Shown here: positions 33,896 to 44,084 of the stretch, piece by piece
How the letters are laid out: each line of letters opens with the position of its first letter
How positions within the stretch are numbered: position 1 is the first letter of the stretch
Origin: Camellia lanceoleosa
Lineage: Eukaryota > Streptophyta > Magnoliopsida > Ericales > Theaceae
Assembly: GCA_025200525.1 (NCBI GenBank)
Contig: CM045762.1
Coordinates: 105,054,682-105,118,681 of the forward strand
Length of the DNA: 64,000 nucleotides
Direction of reading: 5' to 3'
Translations under genes and position numbers: made by a program
Notes under the pieces: generated by a model
Databases searched by the model: none
What the model was told of the DNA's origin: nothing
Seen by the model: the letters and a program-made list of their open reading frames with translations, nothing else

Positions 33896-35814
33896 ATGGC
33901 GAAGTTCAAGGACTACAACATCCTTGATGACGCTCACCTTAGTTTAGCTTAACTAGATACTACTCTTTGGGGAAAATAGGGCTTCGCTCTTCACCCTTCT
34001 TTCCATTGTAGAAACCGGACTTAGATTCCTTGTATGACCTCTTCTTTGTGAGTTCCTTAGACAAACCAACCTCGCTTCTACCCAAATTTTCCACAAATTC
34101 ATACTCACGTAATAAATGGCATCGCTAAGTTAAACCGCCAGTCGCCTTAATCTCGGTTTAGTCGAGCTCTTCCACCAATATTCCATAGGTTCAAATGAAG
34201 ATGGCCGGGTTTACTATTTAAGAATAAGGCCATGGAAAAGATAATAAAGAATACCCCGCATAAGGATGTAAACGACGGTGATTTCTTCTGGGTTTCTCGG
34301 AACTTCGAAAACTAGGAAGCCCAGATCCTGGGCGACCGAATAAATCGAACAAAGGAGTCGCCGTATAATTACTCTACTCAATTTCATGTTTTTACTTTGC
34401 TTACTTTAAACCGTGCTAAATGTTTGTCTTTCTTCTTCATGCATTTGAACCATCTCAAATCCTCAGATAGCTACCCCAACTTAAATGCACTTCGCGCCGC
34501 ATTGCGATATCCCAATAGAAGTTGGGCCGAGCTACTAAATTTTGAACCGACATACAGATACAACAGCCGCAGGAAGACCAGGGTGACCGATTTCTTACTG
34601 GAGCCCTCGCCTGAGACTGATCTAACACTTCCTCAGGTCAACTTGATCCCATTGACAGCGGAGCAAGAGATGGCCAAAAAGAGAGCAGTAAGGGCCCTCC
34701 TTACTGAAACAAACCAGGCCGAGGTACCATCAACTGGCCAAACTCAAGAGACCGTGGTAGCCCTGCCAACCCATCTGCCTTCATCATTTCGGGCAAGCAA
34801 GCGTGCTCGGACTTCCACAACCGAGCCACGTCTTGTCGACGAGGATGAAACGGTGCTTCCCCAAACCACTCCACCGAGCCTATAACCTGAGCGCTCCCAA
34901 CAAGCTAGCTCTTCTAAGTGGGCACCAAAGATTACATTCCAGAACCATGCTATCACTAACTCCGATTCAGTGGTTGCTGAAAAAGACCATCTGATGGCAT
35001 TCAACCTTGCCAAAAGCGTTTGCCTTCCAGCTGATATGGAGCACCACGACCATCTTATCGAATCAAGACCATTCGCTTACCACAAAATCAATGGTGCGTA
35101 AGTTGCCCTTTGCTTGTCTTTCCAATTTGTTCATCTTTTGCTCGATTTTACTAAAAGTTTCTTACCACCCTTTACAAAGTGCCGCAGAAAAACCACATCG
35201 CTCACAAGCATGTGTTGAAACTGTGGAAGAAAACAAGGCAGACCATGGCAGAGGCCAATGCCAAAATCGCTGAGCTAGAAGAGGCGAAGAAGCAAAAAGC
35301 CGAGCTACAAACCGAGAGGGTTCGTCGACCGTCTTGTTAGCTCAATAAAGTAGACAAGCAAAACGCTTACCGTGATAAAAGATAAATATCGCTGAAGCCA
35401 GCCAAGCTCGAGGGAAAAAGAACGCCAAGATAACCGAGCTCGAGAAGAAGGTTGAGGACGCGAAAGACCACGGTTACATCAAGCAATGTGAAGCTGCAAA
35501 ATATCTATTCTTCAAATGTGGATGGATGGCGGCTGCGGTGCAGCTCGGTCATGGCCCAGAGACCAAGGTCTTTCTCAACCCTCCTCCGCATTTCATACCG
35601 AGCTCTATGGCGGAGTACGCTGCTGCCATTCAGCAAAAATTTCTGCAAGAGGATGATGAAGATCCTACTCCAGAAAACAACACCCAGCCCAGTCGCCAGT
35701 CTATCTCCCCAACTCCAGTGGTCTCCATCCCACCTTTGCCTGCTGTCTGATACGGTGCCTTCAATCGAGCTTAACCAAGATGTGCTTGCCACAACCGAGC
35801 TACCTCTCAGGTGA
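33896..35814 (+). pseudogene. Antisense accessory gene with coiled coil and introns
   Basis: Opposite in strand to gag-pol. Coding traces: ATGGCGAAGTTCAAGGAC at 33896; GDFFWVSRNFEN near 34263; and exon 34467-35093 (NLNALRAALRYPNRSWAELL, one TAA at 34883-34885, then EKDHLMAFNLAKSVCLPADM). An 86-bp GT-AG intron at 35094-35179 keeps the frame exactly, joining ...AYHKIN to VPQKNHIAHKHVLKLWKK. Then follow a coiled coil (AEANAKIAELEEAKKQKAEL; KITELEKKVEDAKDHGYIK), FFKCGWMAAAVQLGHG and an acidic tail (QEDDEDPTPE) to 35750. A second intron (34363-34466) is plausible but its frame does not close. A stop (TAG near 35337) and a frameshift near 35385 break it. Possibly a Transposase_28-like extra ORF; function unknown. 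Confidence 0.62.
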
Positions 35815-36059
35815 AGACCAAGTTGTTTTGGATGCCAACCTAGATGACACTTTCTCCTGATTTTCCTTTTCTTTGTCTAGCAAAAGAGTTTGTAACCGGG
35901 CTAAGTCCCCACCTTTTGTACTTCTGATTTGCACTTATCAATGAAATCTTCTTTTGTTTCAACTGTTGTTTTGGCTACTTCCATGCTTGTATTTACTTTC
36001 CAATTGTTTATCCGAATGCAAGATAACATTTTTTCGCCGAGATACTTATCTCGGCCTTA

Positions 36060-36940
36060 ACCTTGGGCCTATCTGGTCATACACGCCAACCTCTTTCACC
36101 CAGGTTTTTGCCTCGATTGAAGATCATAAAAGTTGTATTCCATAACCACTTTTAGCCTTGATCCTTATCTCCGAGGAGTACTAAGTGTTGGTTTTTCCAG
36201 CAACCATTCTTCAAATTTCTAGATCCTCACCTCAAATTAAGAGCAATAAATGTTGGTTTTTCCTAACCGCTTTCACTGGATCCTTATCTCAGCTAAAGAG
36301 CAATAAATGTTGGTTTTTCCAGCCAACCATTCTTCAGCCTAGATCCTTATCTCGGCTGAAGAGCAGTAAGTGTTGATTTTTCCAGCCAACCTCCTCAGCC
36401 CAGATCCTAATCTCAGCTGAAGAGAGCTCAAAGTTGGTTTTTCCTGCCAACCCTGAGTGAAGTGTTTGGTTATTCCCGCCAAACGTCCTGCAACCTAGAT
36501 CCTTATCTTCAGCTTAGAAGAAGTGTGTGTTGGTTTTTCCAGCCAACCTCTTCAGCCCACATCCTAATCCTAGCTGAAGAGAGCTCAAAGTTGGTTATTC
36601 CGGCCAACTCTGAGCGAAGTGTTTGGTTATTCTTGCCAAATGTCCTGCAGCCTAGATCCTTATCTTCGTCTTAGGAGAAGTGTGTGTTGGTTTTTCCAGC
36701 CAACCTCTTCAGCCCAGATCCTAATCCTAGCTAAAAAGAGCTCAAAGTTAGTTATTCCGGCCAACTCTGAACGAAGTGTTTGGTTAGTCCGGCCAAACGT
36801 CCTGCAGCCTAGATCCTTATCTTCAGCTTAGGAAAAGTAAGTGTTGGTTTTTCCAGCCAACCTCTTCAGCCCAAATCTTGATCCTAGTTGAAGAGAGTGC
36901 GAAGTTGGTTATTCCAGCCAACTCTACTTTTGTTGCCCCT
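36060..36940. repeat. 157-bp tandem array with repeated GTTGG/CCAAC hairpins
   Basis: Units start with TGTTGGTTTTTCCAGCCAAC at 36371, 36528, 36685 and 36842: three full units of exactly 157 bp and a partial fourth. Before them lie shorter units of about 60 bp at 36186, 36251 and 36308. Each unit has two or three short hairpins (GTTGG-loop-CCAAC, GTTTGG-loop-CCAAAC) separated by GATCCTTATCT-type spacers. It sits between the integrase end and the antisense gene, i.e. in the element's 3' region. Confidence 0.93.
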
Positions 36941-37173
36941 AGCTCACTAAAACAACTTTTATAGAATAAAACAATTATGCTGAAAAGAAAACTACTTGTT
37001 TTATTGAGGAAAAGAAAAATTACAAGTACTTTAAAGAAAAACTAAAAATAAAATAGTTTGAGATTGGCAGTGTTCCATGGCCTGGGAATGGCTTTGTTGT
37101 CTTCGTCTTCCAAGTGGTATGCCCATTTTCCTGCTAATCCAACTACTTTGTAAGGTCCTTCCCTAGTTGGGCC

Positions 37174-38290
37174 TTAACTTGCCATCTCCTGGTACCAGGG
37201 TGTTTCCATTACTTTGCGTAGCACCCAATCTCCAATCTTGAATTGCCGTGGGTGTACTGTCTTGTTATACTTTCTGGATAACTCTTGCTGGTACGAGGCA
37301 ATGTGAACCAGTGCTCTGTCTCTTCTTTCTTCTGCAAGGTCGAGCTCCAATGCTATGGCTTCTCCGCTTAAGTCTGGATCGAAATTTTCACTTCTAATTG
37401 TGGGGAGGCCAACTTCCAGTGGGATTACTGGCTCCATGCCATAGGCCAAGGAAAAAGGCGTTTCTGCAGTCGACCGCCGATGTATGGTACGGTAAGCCCC
37501 TAAAACATGAGGAAGCTCTTGGGCCCACTTGCCTTTTGCTTTCTCTAACCTTTTCTTCAATCCATCCAAGATGACTTTGTTTGATGCCGCCACTTGATCA
37601 TTTGCTTGGGGGTATGCCGATGTAGAATTGTAGAATTATATCTTGTACTCTTCACAAAAGCCTCTAAAAATTTTGCCATCAAACTGAGTGCTGTTGTTGG
37701 ATATTAGAGCTTTTGGTATGCGGCGAGTGATGATATTCGCTGCATTTAACTTCTTCCCATCTTTCTCCTTTATTGATACTAGTGCTTCTACTTCCACCCA
37801 CTTTGTGAAGTAGTCTGTTGCTGTAAGGAAGAACTTTCTGTTGCCGAGTGCCGTTGGAAGTGGTCCTACTATGTCCAAGCCCCACATTGCGAAGGGCCAT
37901 GGGCTAGTTAATGGTAGAAGCTCTCTCGTCGTTGATGTATTTGGTGTGCGAACTTCCGACATTTCTCGCACTTCTTGACATACTTCAATCGCTTGCATGT
38001 AAGGCCACCAATATCCTTGAGAGATTTCAGAAGCCAATGATCTTTCCTTGGTGGCTTCCGATACGCCGTGTATCTCAACAAGAATACTTCAACTTTTGGG
38101 ATGAACACACTTTAGGTAAGGTCTGTGAAGGATTTCTTGTACAAGGCCATTGATGGGGAGAGTCAAAATCGCTGCACTTTGCTCTAATCTTGTTGGCTTC
38201 TTTCTTTTCTTCGTAAGACGTCTTTTAAAAATACTATGATGGGATCCATCCATGAAGGGCCTAGTTCGCAGAATATACTTCACTACTTCG
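37174..38290 (-). pseudogene. Integrase of Tat-lineage element
   Basis: 37636-38037: core with GYWWPYMQAIEV, then WGLDIVGPLPTALGNRKFFL (first Asp present) and DYFTKWVEVEAL; the second catalytic block reads ISNNSTQFD where SDNGTQFD is usual (Asp to Asn). 37174-37593 continues after a stop; the third block reads YPQANDQVAASNK where QVEA is usual (Glu to Ala), then the C-terminal part (TPFSLAYGMEPVIPLEVGLP; FKIGDWVLRK). Zn-finger traces (KKCEKCRKFAH) lie at about 37960-38010 in another frame. Two of three catalytic residues are lost, besides stops and frameshifts. Confidence 0.9.
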
Positions 38291-38451
38291 CTCTTCGATG
38301 ATTGGTCTTGGCAAGAAGTTGATCAATAATGGACGTGGGATGGATGTATCTCGCCATCGGCAAAGCCCGCTAGTTCGTCCGCCCCATCGCTTTCTTCCCT
38401 GCCTATCTGCTCTATCCATACTACTTCAAATTTCTTGATCTCTTTTCTGAC

Positions 38452-38706
38452 TCACTCTTGGTGCTTCCCCACCATGTCATCATTTGCCTCGTAGTCACCT
38501 GAAATTTGGTTTACCACCAGCTGTGAGTCACTGTAAACCATTAGCTCGGTGGCCTCCATGTAGAGTGCTGATTTTAGGCCTGCCAAAAGCGCTTCGTACT
38601 CCGCTTCGTTGTTTGATGCTGGGAAGCCAAGGTTAACTTGTTCCACTATTAGGCCGTCGTGAGACGAGACTATGCCAAGTCTGCTCGTGCTCGTTGGACG
38701 CTCCAT
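38452..38706 (-). pseudogene. Second RNase H (archaeal-like aRNH) of Tat-lineage element
   Basis: 84 open residues with the diagnostic block [17 protein letters not shown] followed by [20 protein letters not shown]. These carry the catalytic Glu (EAEYEAL) and Asp (SDSQLV) of RNase HI of the archaeal-like type. An additional RNase H placed between the normal RNase H and integrase is a known feature of the Tat lineage. The domain is truncated at both ends by frame breaks; the first Asp would lie upstream near 38710-38720. Confidence 0.88.
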
Positions 38707-39134
38707 CTACGAAGAGTTTCCACATCTCCCCAACGAACAGCTTCCAGCAAGTGGAGGGATCGGATGATGCCTTGAGGTCATTAGTGTTACTGGTATTTTC
38801 TTCAAAGTCCACACTTCTTGCTTGCCCTCATTATCCGATTGTACCAAGTCTTTACTTGTTGATGAGTCTTTGCGTGGTGTAGCATGGTTTGCTTCTTCCT
38901 CCCTTCGTTCACTCGTTTGTCCCGTGATGTGGCCGGGTATCCTGTGATCGTGGTTGCGCTTATTTTGGTGACACTTTCCATCCCCATTTTCGTTGTACCG
39001 CTTAAGTCAACTAGGTAGATGTGATGACTTCTGTGAATTTCGCAACAAAGTCTCGCCAAAGCTTGGGCTTTTATCGCGTTATGGGTTGAAACTTGATGTC
39101 AAATCGTCTCCAACTCTACTGCCCACTTCAAGAT

Positions 39135-39569
39135 TCACCCAGAAAAGTTCGCCCTCTCAAACAAAGTTTTTAATGGAAAAGTTGTGAGGACGATTATGGT
39201 GTGGGCATGAAAGTAATGCGACAACTTTCTTGAGGCCATCATCAAGGCTAAGGCCAGTTTTTCCAACGGTAAGTACCTGGTTTCTGCGCTCGGCAATGTC
39301 TTGCTGACATAAAAGATGGGCAGATGTTGGATTCCTTCCGCTCGGACCAACACTACGCTAATTACATGCTGTGAAACTGCCAGGTACAAAAATAGTTCTT
39401 CTCCAGGTATTGGGGTCACTAGCAACGGTGGAGAAGACGTGTATTCTTTCAAACTTTCTAGGGCATGGTCGCATTCTTCATCCCACTCAAACTTAGCCTT
39501 TAATGCTTGAAAAAATGGTCGACATCTGTCTGACGACCGATTTATGAACCGGTTGAGCGCGACTGCCAT
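39135..39569 (-). pseudogene. RT connection and first RNase H of Tat-lineage element
   Basis: 144 residues: ALNRFINRSSDRCRPFFQAL and FEWDEECDHALESLKEY (RT thumb and connection), then LFLYLAVSQHVISVVLVRAE (RNase H start; the usual Asp of this block is replaced, as is common in this group), FYVSKTLPSAETRYLPLEKL and HTIIVLTTFPLKTLF. Frame breaks separate it from RT (near 39600-39720) and from the rest of RNase H (38802-39059, e.g. AAIELG-type text is no longer readable). Confidence 0.88.
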
Positions 39570-39719
39570 ACCGGTGAGATGCTATACTTCTTTTACTGAG
39601 TTGGGCCTCTCTAGATCCTGAATTGCTTTGATCTGAGAGGGGTCTGCCTCTAGACCTCGGTTGGTCACCAGGAAGCCTAGGAATTTGCTCGATCCTCTAA
39701 CGACACTTAGATGCATTAC

Positions 39720-40521
39720 GCTAACTTGTGCTTCTTCAGATCTGAAACATCTCACCTAGGTCCCTGAGATGGTCATTCTCATCCTTGCTTTTGACTACCA
39801 TATCATCGATGTAAGCCTCCATTGTTCTGCCTAACAGTGGTTCAAACATCTTGGTGACCATCCGCTAGAATGTCGCCCTTGTGTTTTTTAGGCCAAAGGG
39901 CATGACCTTGTAGCAATACAGTCCTCTTGGCGTTGTAAAGGATGTGACCTCCTGGTCTGGTTCATACATAGTGATCTGATGGTAACCTCTGTATGCATCA
40001 AGAAAGCTAAGTCGATTGTGTCCTGCCATTAGGTCTACCAGTTGGTCTATCTGTGGTAGGGGAAAGCTGTCTTTTGGGCACGCCTTGTTGACTGTTTTGT
40101 AGTCCACGCAGACACACCATTTTCCATTCTTCTATGGCACCACGACTGTATTGGATATCCACTTAGGATAGTGCACTTCTCTAATAGCTCCTGCCTCTAG
40201 AAGATTTCCCACTTCTTCCGCCACTATCTCGGCGTGGTGGAGGCCGATCAAAGTGTGTCAGATAATTGGTCTAGCAGTTGGGTGGACGTTCAATTGGTGA
40301 TAGATGAAGTTTGGGTCAATGCCAGGCATGTCATATGGCATCCAGGCAAACACTTCGATGTTAGAGGTCAAGAATTCCATGACCTCTTTTCTCTCAATGC
40401 TGGACATAGATAAGCCAAGCAAAAAGAACTTTTCCGGGTTCTTTTCATCTATTCTTACCTGTACCAAGTCTTCATCGCCTTTCTCGCTCAATGACTTTGC
40501 CAACATCCGCAAACAATTCAT
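39720..40521 (-). pseudogene. Reverse transcriptase of Tat-lineage element
   Basis: 40258-40521: N-terminal approach (EVFAWMPYDMPGIDPNFIYH, then LNVHPTARPI). 39865-40107: DYKTVNKACPKDSFPLPQID and SFLDAYRGYHQITMYEPDQE, YKVMPFGLKNTRATF. A TAG (for CAG) follows ATF. Then 39770-39860 reads RMVTKMFEPLLGRTMEAYID with the YIDD catalytic pair and MVVKSK. A stop and frame slips end it near 39745. All main RT motifs are present; the gene is broken at several points. Confidence 0.92.
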
Positions 40522-40591
40522 TGCTCTCGTGTTCTTCCACCATCTCGAACAAACTCTTTGGCACTTTCACGCCATTTACTATGACGGCTAA

Positions 40592-40990
40592 TTACTTGGA
40601 CATAATTTGGTCTGCAAAGACCTCTTCAATTACTCTGGCTTTGTTGGGGAACCGCAATACTTGATGGTAGGTTGACGCTATCGATCGCATGGCATGCAGC
40701 CATGTCCTTTCCAAGATTATGTTGTAAATGGAAGGGACTTTCAATACCCAGAATTCCGTTTGTTTCATTATGCTTCCTTTCGACCGAAGGATTATCTTGC
40801 CCACTAGCCATTCTGGCATTGAGTTGAATCCGATTAGGGGAGATGTTGTAGGTGCCAATTCTTTGTCCTCCAGTTTTAGTTGTTTGAAGGTTTCATAATA
40901 CATTATCTTACACCTAACTTCCTTAGTCGATCAAAATCCATTTGATGTCGTAATCCTTGACGGAGTGTGACGCACCAAAGCATCATTGTG
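40592..40990 (-). pseudogene. Aspartic protease of Tat-lineage element
   Basis: 40592-40903 holds the C-terminal half: YNIILERTWLHAMRSIASTY followed by HQVLRFPN (usual ILGRTWLH...STYHQ...FPT). Upstream, the active-site region near 40915-40960 reads ILID, a stop, then GS: the D-Q-G active site with its Gln codon turned into TAA at 40923-40925. Processing of the polyprotein would be its role; it cannot work here. Confidence 0.82.
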
Positions 40991-41244
40991 AGGGCAATAT
41001 ATCCTTGTCAAGTCTCTGCGAGAAAGATATGACGTCAGGGCTTCTATTCTCCTTTTTTATGACAAGTTGACTTAGTACCTTCCTTATGTCACCTTCTTGA
41101 TCATTCCTTGAGCTCACATACCCGCCAGTTCAATACCTCATGTATTACGCTAATCACGCCTTGAGGTAGGGCGCCGATCGCAGATTCCGCTTGGGTTGTC
41201 GTGGTTACGGGGATCGCTGTCCTCCTTCTATGTATCGTCAGTGC

Positions 41245-41890
41245 CCACTACCACTAACTCCTCCAGGTGCTGTCTCAATGGCATGCAATTTTCAGTGCGG
41301 TGCCCTTTTTCCTTATGGAAGGTGCACCGAGATCTTCGTCAGAGTCCTTTGCGCTTCTCCCAACTTAGTCGCCATCGACGAAAAGGTTCATCACGATCTC
41401 AATCGACAATCCGATAGATCGATGTTTTGAACACTATGGTAATGGCAGTGCGGACTCTCAACCACCTTTTATCTTGGTCCTCTCCGTTGTTCCGCCTGCC
41501 TCGCCCGTTCCTACTTGGACGTTCTACCGCGTTGACTTTTGTCGTAGTCTTTTTATCTAGTACTGCTGATGCACCAGATTTGGCTTTAGCGCGGGCACCA
41601 TCCTCCTCCACCCGAATATGGTGGTGCACTCTCTCCATTAAGGCCACCATCGTGAGGGATGGCGTCATGGTGATGGAGTACCCCAACCTGTTTCCGACTG
41701 GAAGACCTCTTTTGTATTGCGCGATGGCAAGATTTGTGGGGCAATCTCCTATCTGGTTGAAGGTCTCCCAATAACGACTGTTGTAGGATCTCAATGTCTC
41801 CTTTTCGCCCATGTCAATGAAGAGTAGCTGATCGATCTCTACTGGCGTTTTGGTGTTCATTCTGAACCTTGTCACGAACGCCTGTGCCAA
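41245..41890 (-). pseudogene. Gag (capsid part and C-terminal motif) of Tat-lineage element
   Basis: 41399-41890: AQAFVTRFRMNTKTPVEIDQ, LRSYNSRYWETFNQIGDCPT, then NLAIAQYKRGLPVGNRLGYS, the Retrotrans_gag capsid end of Tat elements. Downstream in another frame, about 41250-41325, is FHKEKGHRTENCMPLRQHLE, the conserved FHK..GH.TE.C..L...LEEL motif near the end of these Gag proteins. The same gag type is found on the plus strand at 49734-50400. Confidence 0.88.
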
Positions 41891-42360
41891 TTGCCCCTAG
41901 GAGGCTATGCTGCCTTCTGGTAGCCTTTCGAACCAGGTTAAACCTTGGTCACCAAGGCTGGATGGGAATATGATGCACATCAAAGCCTCGCTTTCGCTTC
42001 AGATATCGCCATAACTTGCGAAAGTGGCTAAGGTGCATGTAGGGTCTGCTTCCTTATACATGGTGAATTTGGACAAGGAAGCTCAAGGTAGGGCGCGTTT
42101 CAATCGCCGAACGAACGGCGAGGTTCTGCAGCCCTTGCTAATGCTTTTGTCTGCTTGTCAGAAGCAAGGCGCGGTATTGGCATTCCTACCTCGACGCTTC
42201 CATGCATCCAAGAGCCAACCACTCAAGGGTCAAACTCGAGGGTCACGCACTCGTATCCTCCTTCCATCGTGCCCTTTCTTCAAGCACACCGTAAGTTGAC
42301 GATCTAGGTAACCCGCTTCTCGATGATGTCTGTGTACGCTGATGGCCGATAGGTGCTTCC

Positions 42361-42687
42361 TCAAGATGTGACCTCTCGCTTCTCGCTCTCTCGTACTTGG
42401 AGTAATGAGTCCCGAGAGTTCTTGGATCGAGTATCGCTTATTCTCGTGCTCCTACTTACTTGCGATTGGCGTGGTATGCCTACCACGATCTTCCAGTGGT
42501 GAGAGGCGGTTGCTTTGCGCCCTCTCTGCCGCCACCCCTTTTCCTTTGATCCGCATTTCATAGACTCTATGTCCACCGCTATCTTCCTTATTAACTCGTC
42601 TTGTTCCTTTACGCGATCCTCCAAAACTTGAGAATCAATCCTCCAGCTTCTTTCTTCGACTTTTGAAAGTAACAGGTCATAGTTCAC
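42361..42687 (-). pseudogene. Gag N-terminal coiled region of Tat-lineage element
   Basis: 108 residues. It has a charged helical segment (VKEQDELIRKIAVDIESM) and then basic, Ser/Arg-rich sequence. It sits between the primer site and the capsid part. No start stands out; the frame is lost between 41900 and 42360. Its assignment rests mainly on position. Confidence 0.5.
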
Positions 42688-42874
42688 CTCCTTGCATTTC
42701 TCCGGGTTTTATCGTTGGGGCTCTAACCACCATGGGAGGGATAGAAGGCAAACCTTTGCGCCCCACCCCCTCGGGGTTTGTCCGTCGATAGTGGATCGCG
42801 CAAATCTTCATTGTGCGCCATTACTCCTAACTAGAGAGGAAAAACTTGATCAAGAGGTTTTGTTCTTTTCGCTT

Positions 42875-42890
42875 CCCCCAGACGGCGCCA
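42875..42890 (-). other. Primer binding site of Tat-lineage element
   Basis: Minus strand TGGCGCCGTCTGGGGG, two bases inside the 5' LTR. This is the common TGGCGCCGTCTG(T/G)GGG form of plant gypsy elements. Confidence 0.93.
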
Positions 42891-42892
42891 AT

Positions 42893-43590
42893 TGTACGAG
42901 CACGAAATATTCTTCTCATATAATCTCATTGATCAAGTCTCAAGGCCTTCTATACGCCGCCGCTTTTACCCCAAACGCAAACGTGAGCTAACCAAAGGTG
43001 TGTGCCGATACCTCTCGATGCCTAAGTCAAAAATAGACAAATAGACAAAAGCACCGGTATTCGAATCAAAGTTGTGTTACCTCTCCATAGGTGATGTTGT
43101 GAGCTTTATAGGTTCCGGTGGCACAATCCTAATAGGACTCTTACTACTTCATGTAGAGTCCTCCTAGAATCACATTCTCGAAGATAATACTTATCTTTCA
43201 ACACCCCTCACCGCTTAAACCAACCGAGATGGTTTTACCATGGTTGGATATCAATACGACCGAGCTAACATGACCATGCTAAAGTCAAGAACCAGACCGA
43301 GCTCCAACTAGCTCTGCTCTTCCTTTCATCACAGATACCTCTGCTTGACATGCTCCAACTAGGTTGTTTACTTAACACCGAGCTAAGCAAGTACAAGATA
43401 GGAGTTAGCTCGGTGCTCCAATGCACAATGCCAAGCTAGCTCACTCTCCCACGCAAAGGTTTAGCTAGCTCTACCACAATCAAGTAGTCTTTTGGACCAA
43501 GTAACTGCTTTACCTCACCATCTTGCACCTCAATTACCAAAGAAGTCTCCTACTTAGCTCTACCTAATTTAGACATAAATTACCCTCTCA
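42893..43590 (-). repeat. 5' LTR of Tat-lineage element
   Basis: 698 bp with the same TG...CA ends as 32110-32786. It carries a roughly 30-bp insertion with GTTGTTTACTTAACACCGAG that the other LTR lacks. Confidence 0.93.
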
Positions 43591-44084
43591 TTAAACTCTC
43601 TCTAAATATATATTTTTTAAAAATTTATCTCAAAATACAAAACCAAACACACCTCAATTTTCTTAGGTTTGAGTTTCTACCCGATCAATATATGAGACTT
43701 GCATGCAATCCACTATGGGTTAGAAAAGAAAAGAAAAGTGGTAAGCAACGAGTTAGCATTGCAATTGCATGGGTTAAAATAAAATTTATATTCCTTATTT
43801 GTAGTAAGTTGGTTAGGATTGGTAGGAAATAGTTATCAAATAATCCAAGCACTAGGTAGGATTCAATTCAACATATAACCCAAAAATATACCAAACACAT
43901 GATGGCCACATCAAGTGGTTGTGTATTTATATGCTTTTATTTTGCATATGGAAACATGTTGAAGTATTTGTACAATGGTACAATCAAATAAGTTTTACCT
44001 TCATTTAAACTTAATATTTGAACAATTTTATTTAAATTTAAATTTAGCGTAAACTATCAATACATTTTAATAGTTGAGCTTAAT
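43591..44084. other. AT-rich flank, no gene
   Basis: Begins with a MITE-end-like stretch (to 43655) similar to the left flank of the Tat element. The rest is unclassified AT-rich DNA. Confidence 0.5.

Larger units (their letters stand above)
32110..43590 (-). mobile_element. Tat-lineage Ty3/gypsy retrotransposon, full length, defunct
   Basis: LTRs at 32110-32786 and 42893-43590 face the same way. The primer site at 42875-42890 and the order gag, protease, RT, RNase H, second RNase H, integrase (right to left) make it minus-strand. Dual RNase H, a TGGCGCC primer site, a tandem array and an extra ORF between pol and the 3' LTR all fit the Tat group. The LTRs differ by many substitutions plus a roughly 30-base insertion in the right one, by eye about 85% identity, so it is old. 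The flanks (CTAAT and TTAAA) give no clear duplication. Pol is broken in every domain. Confidence 0.92.
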
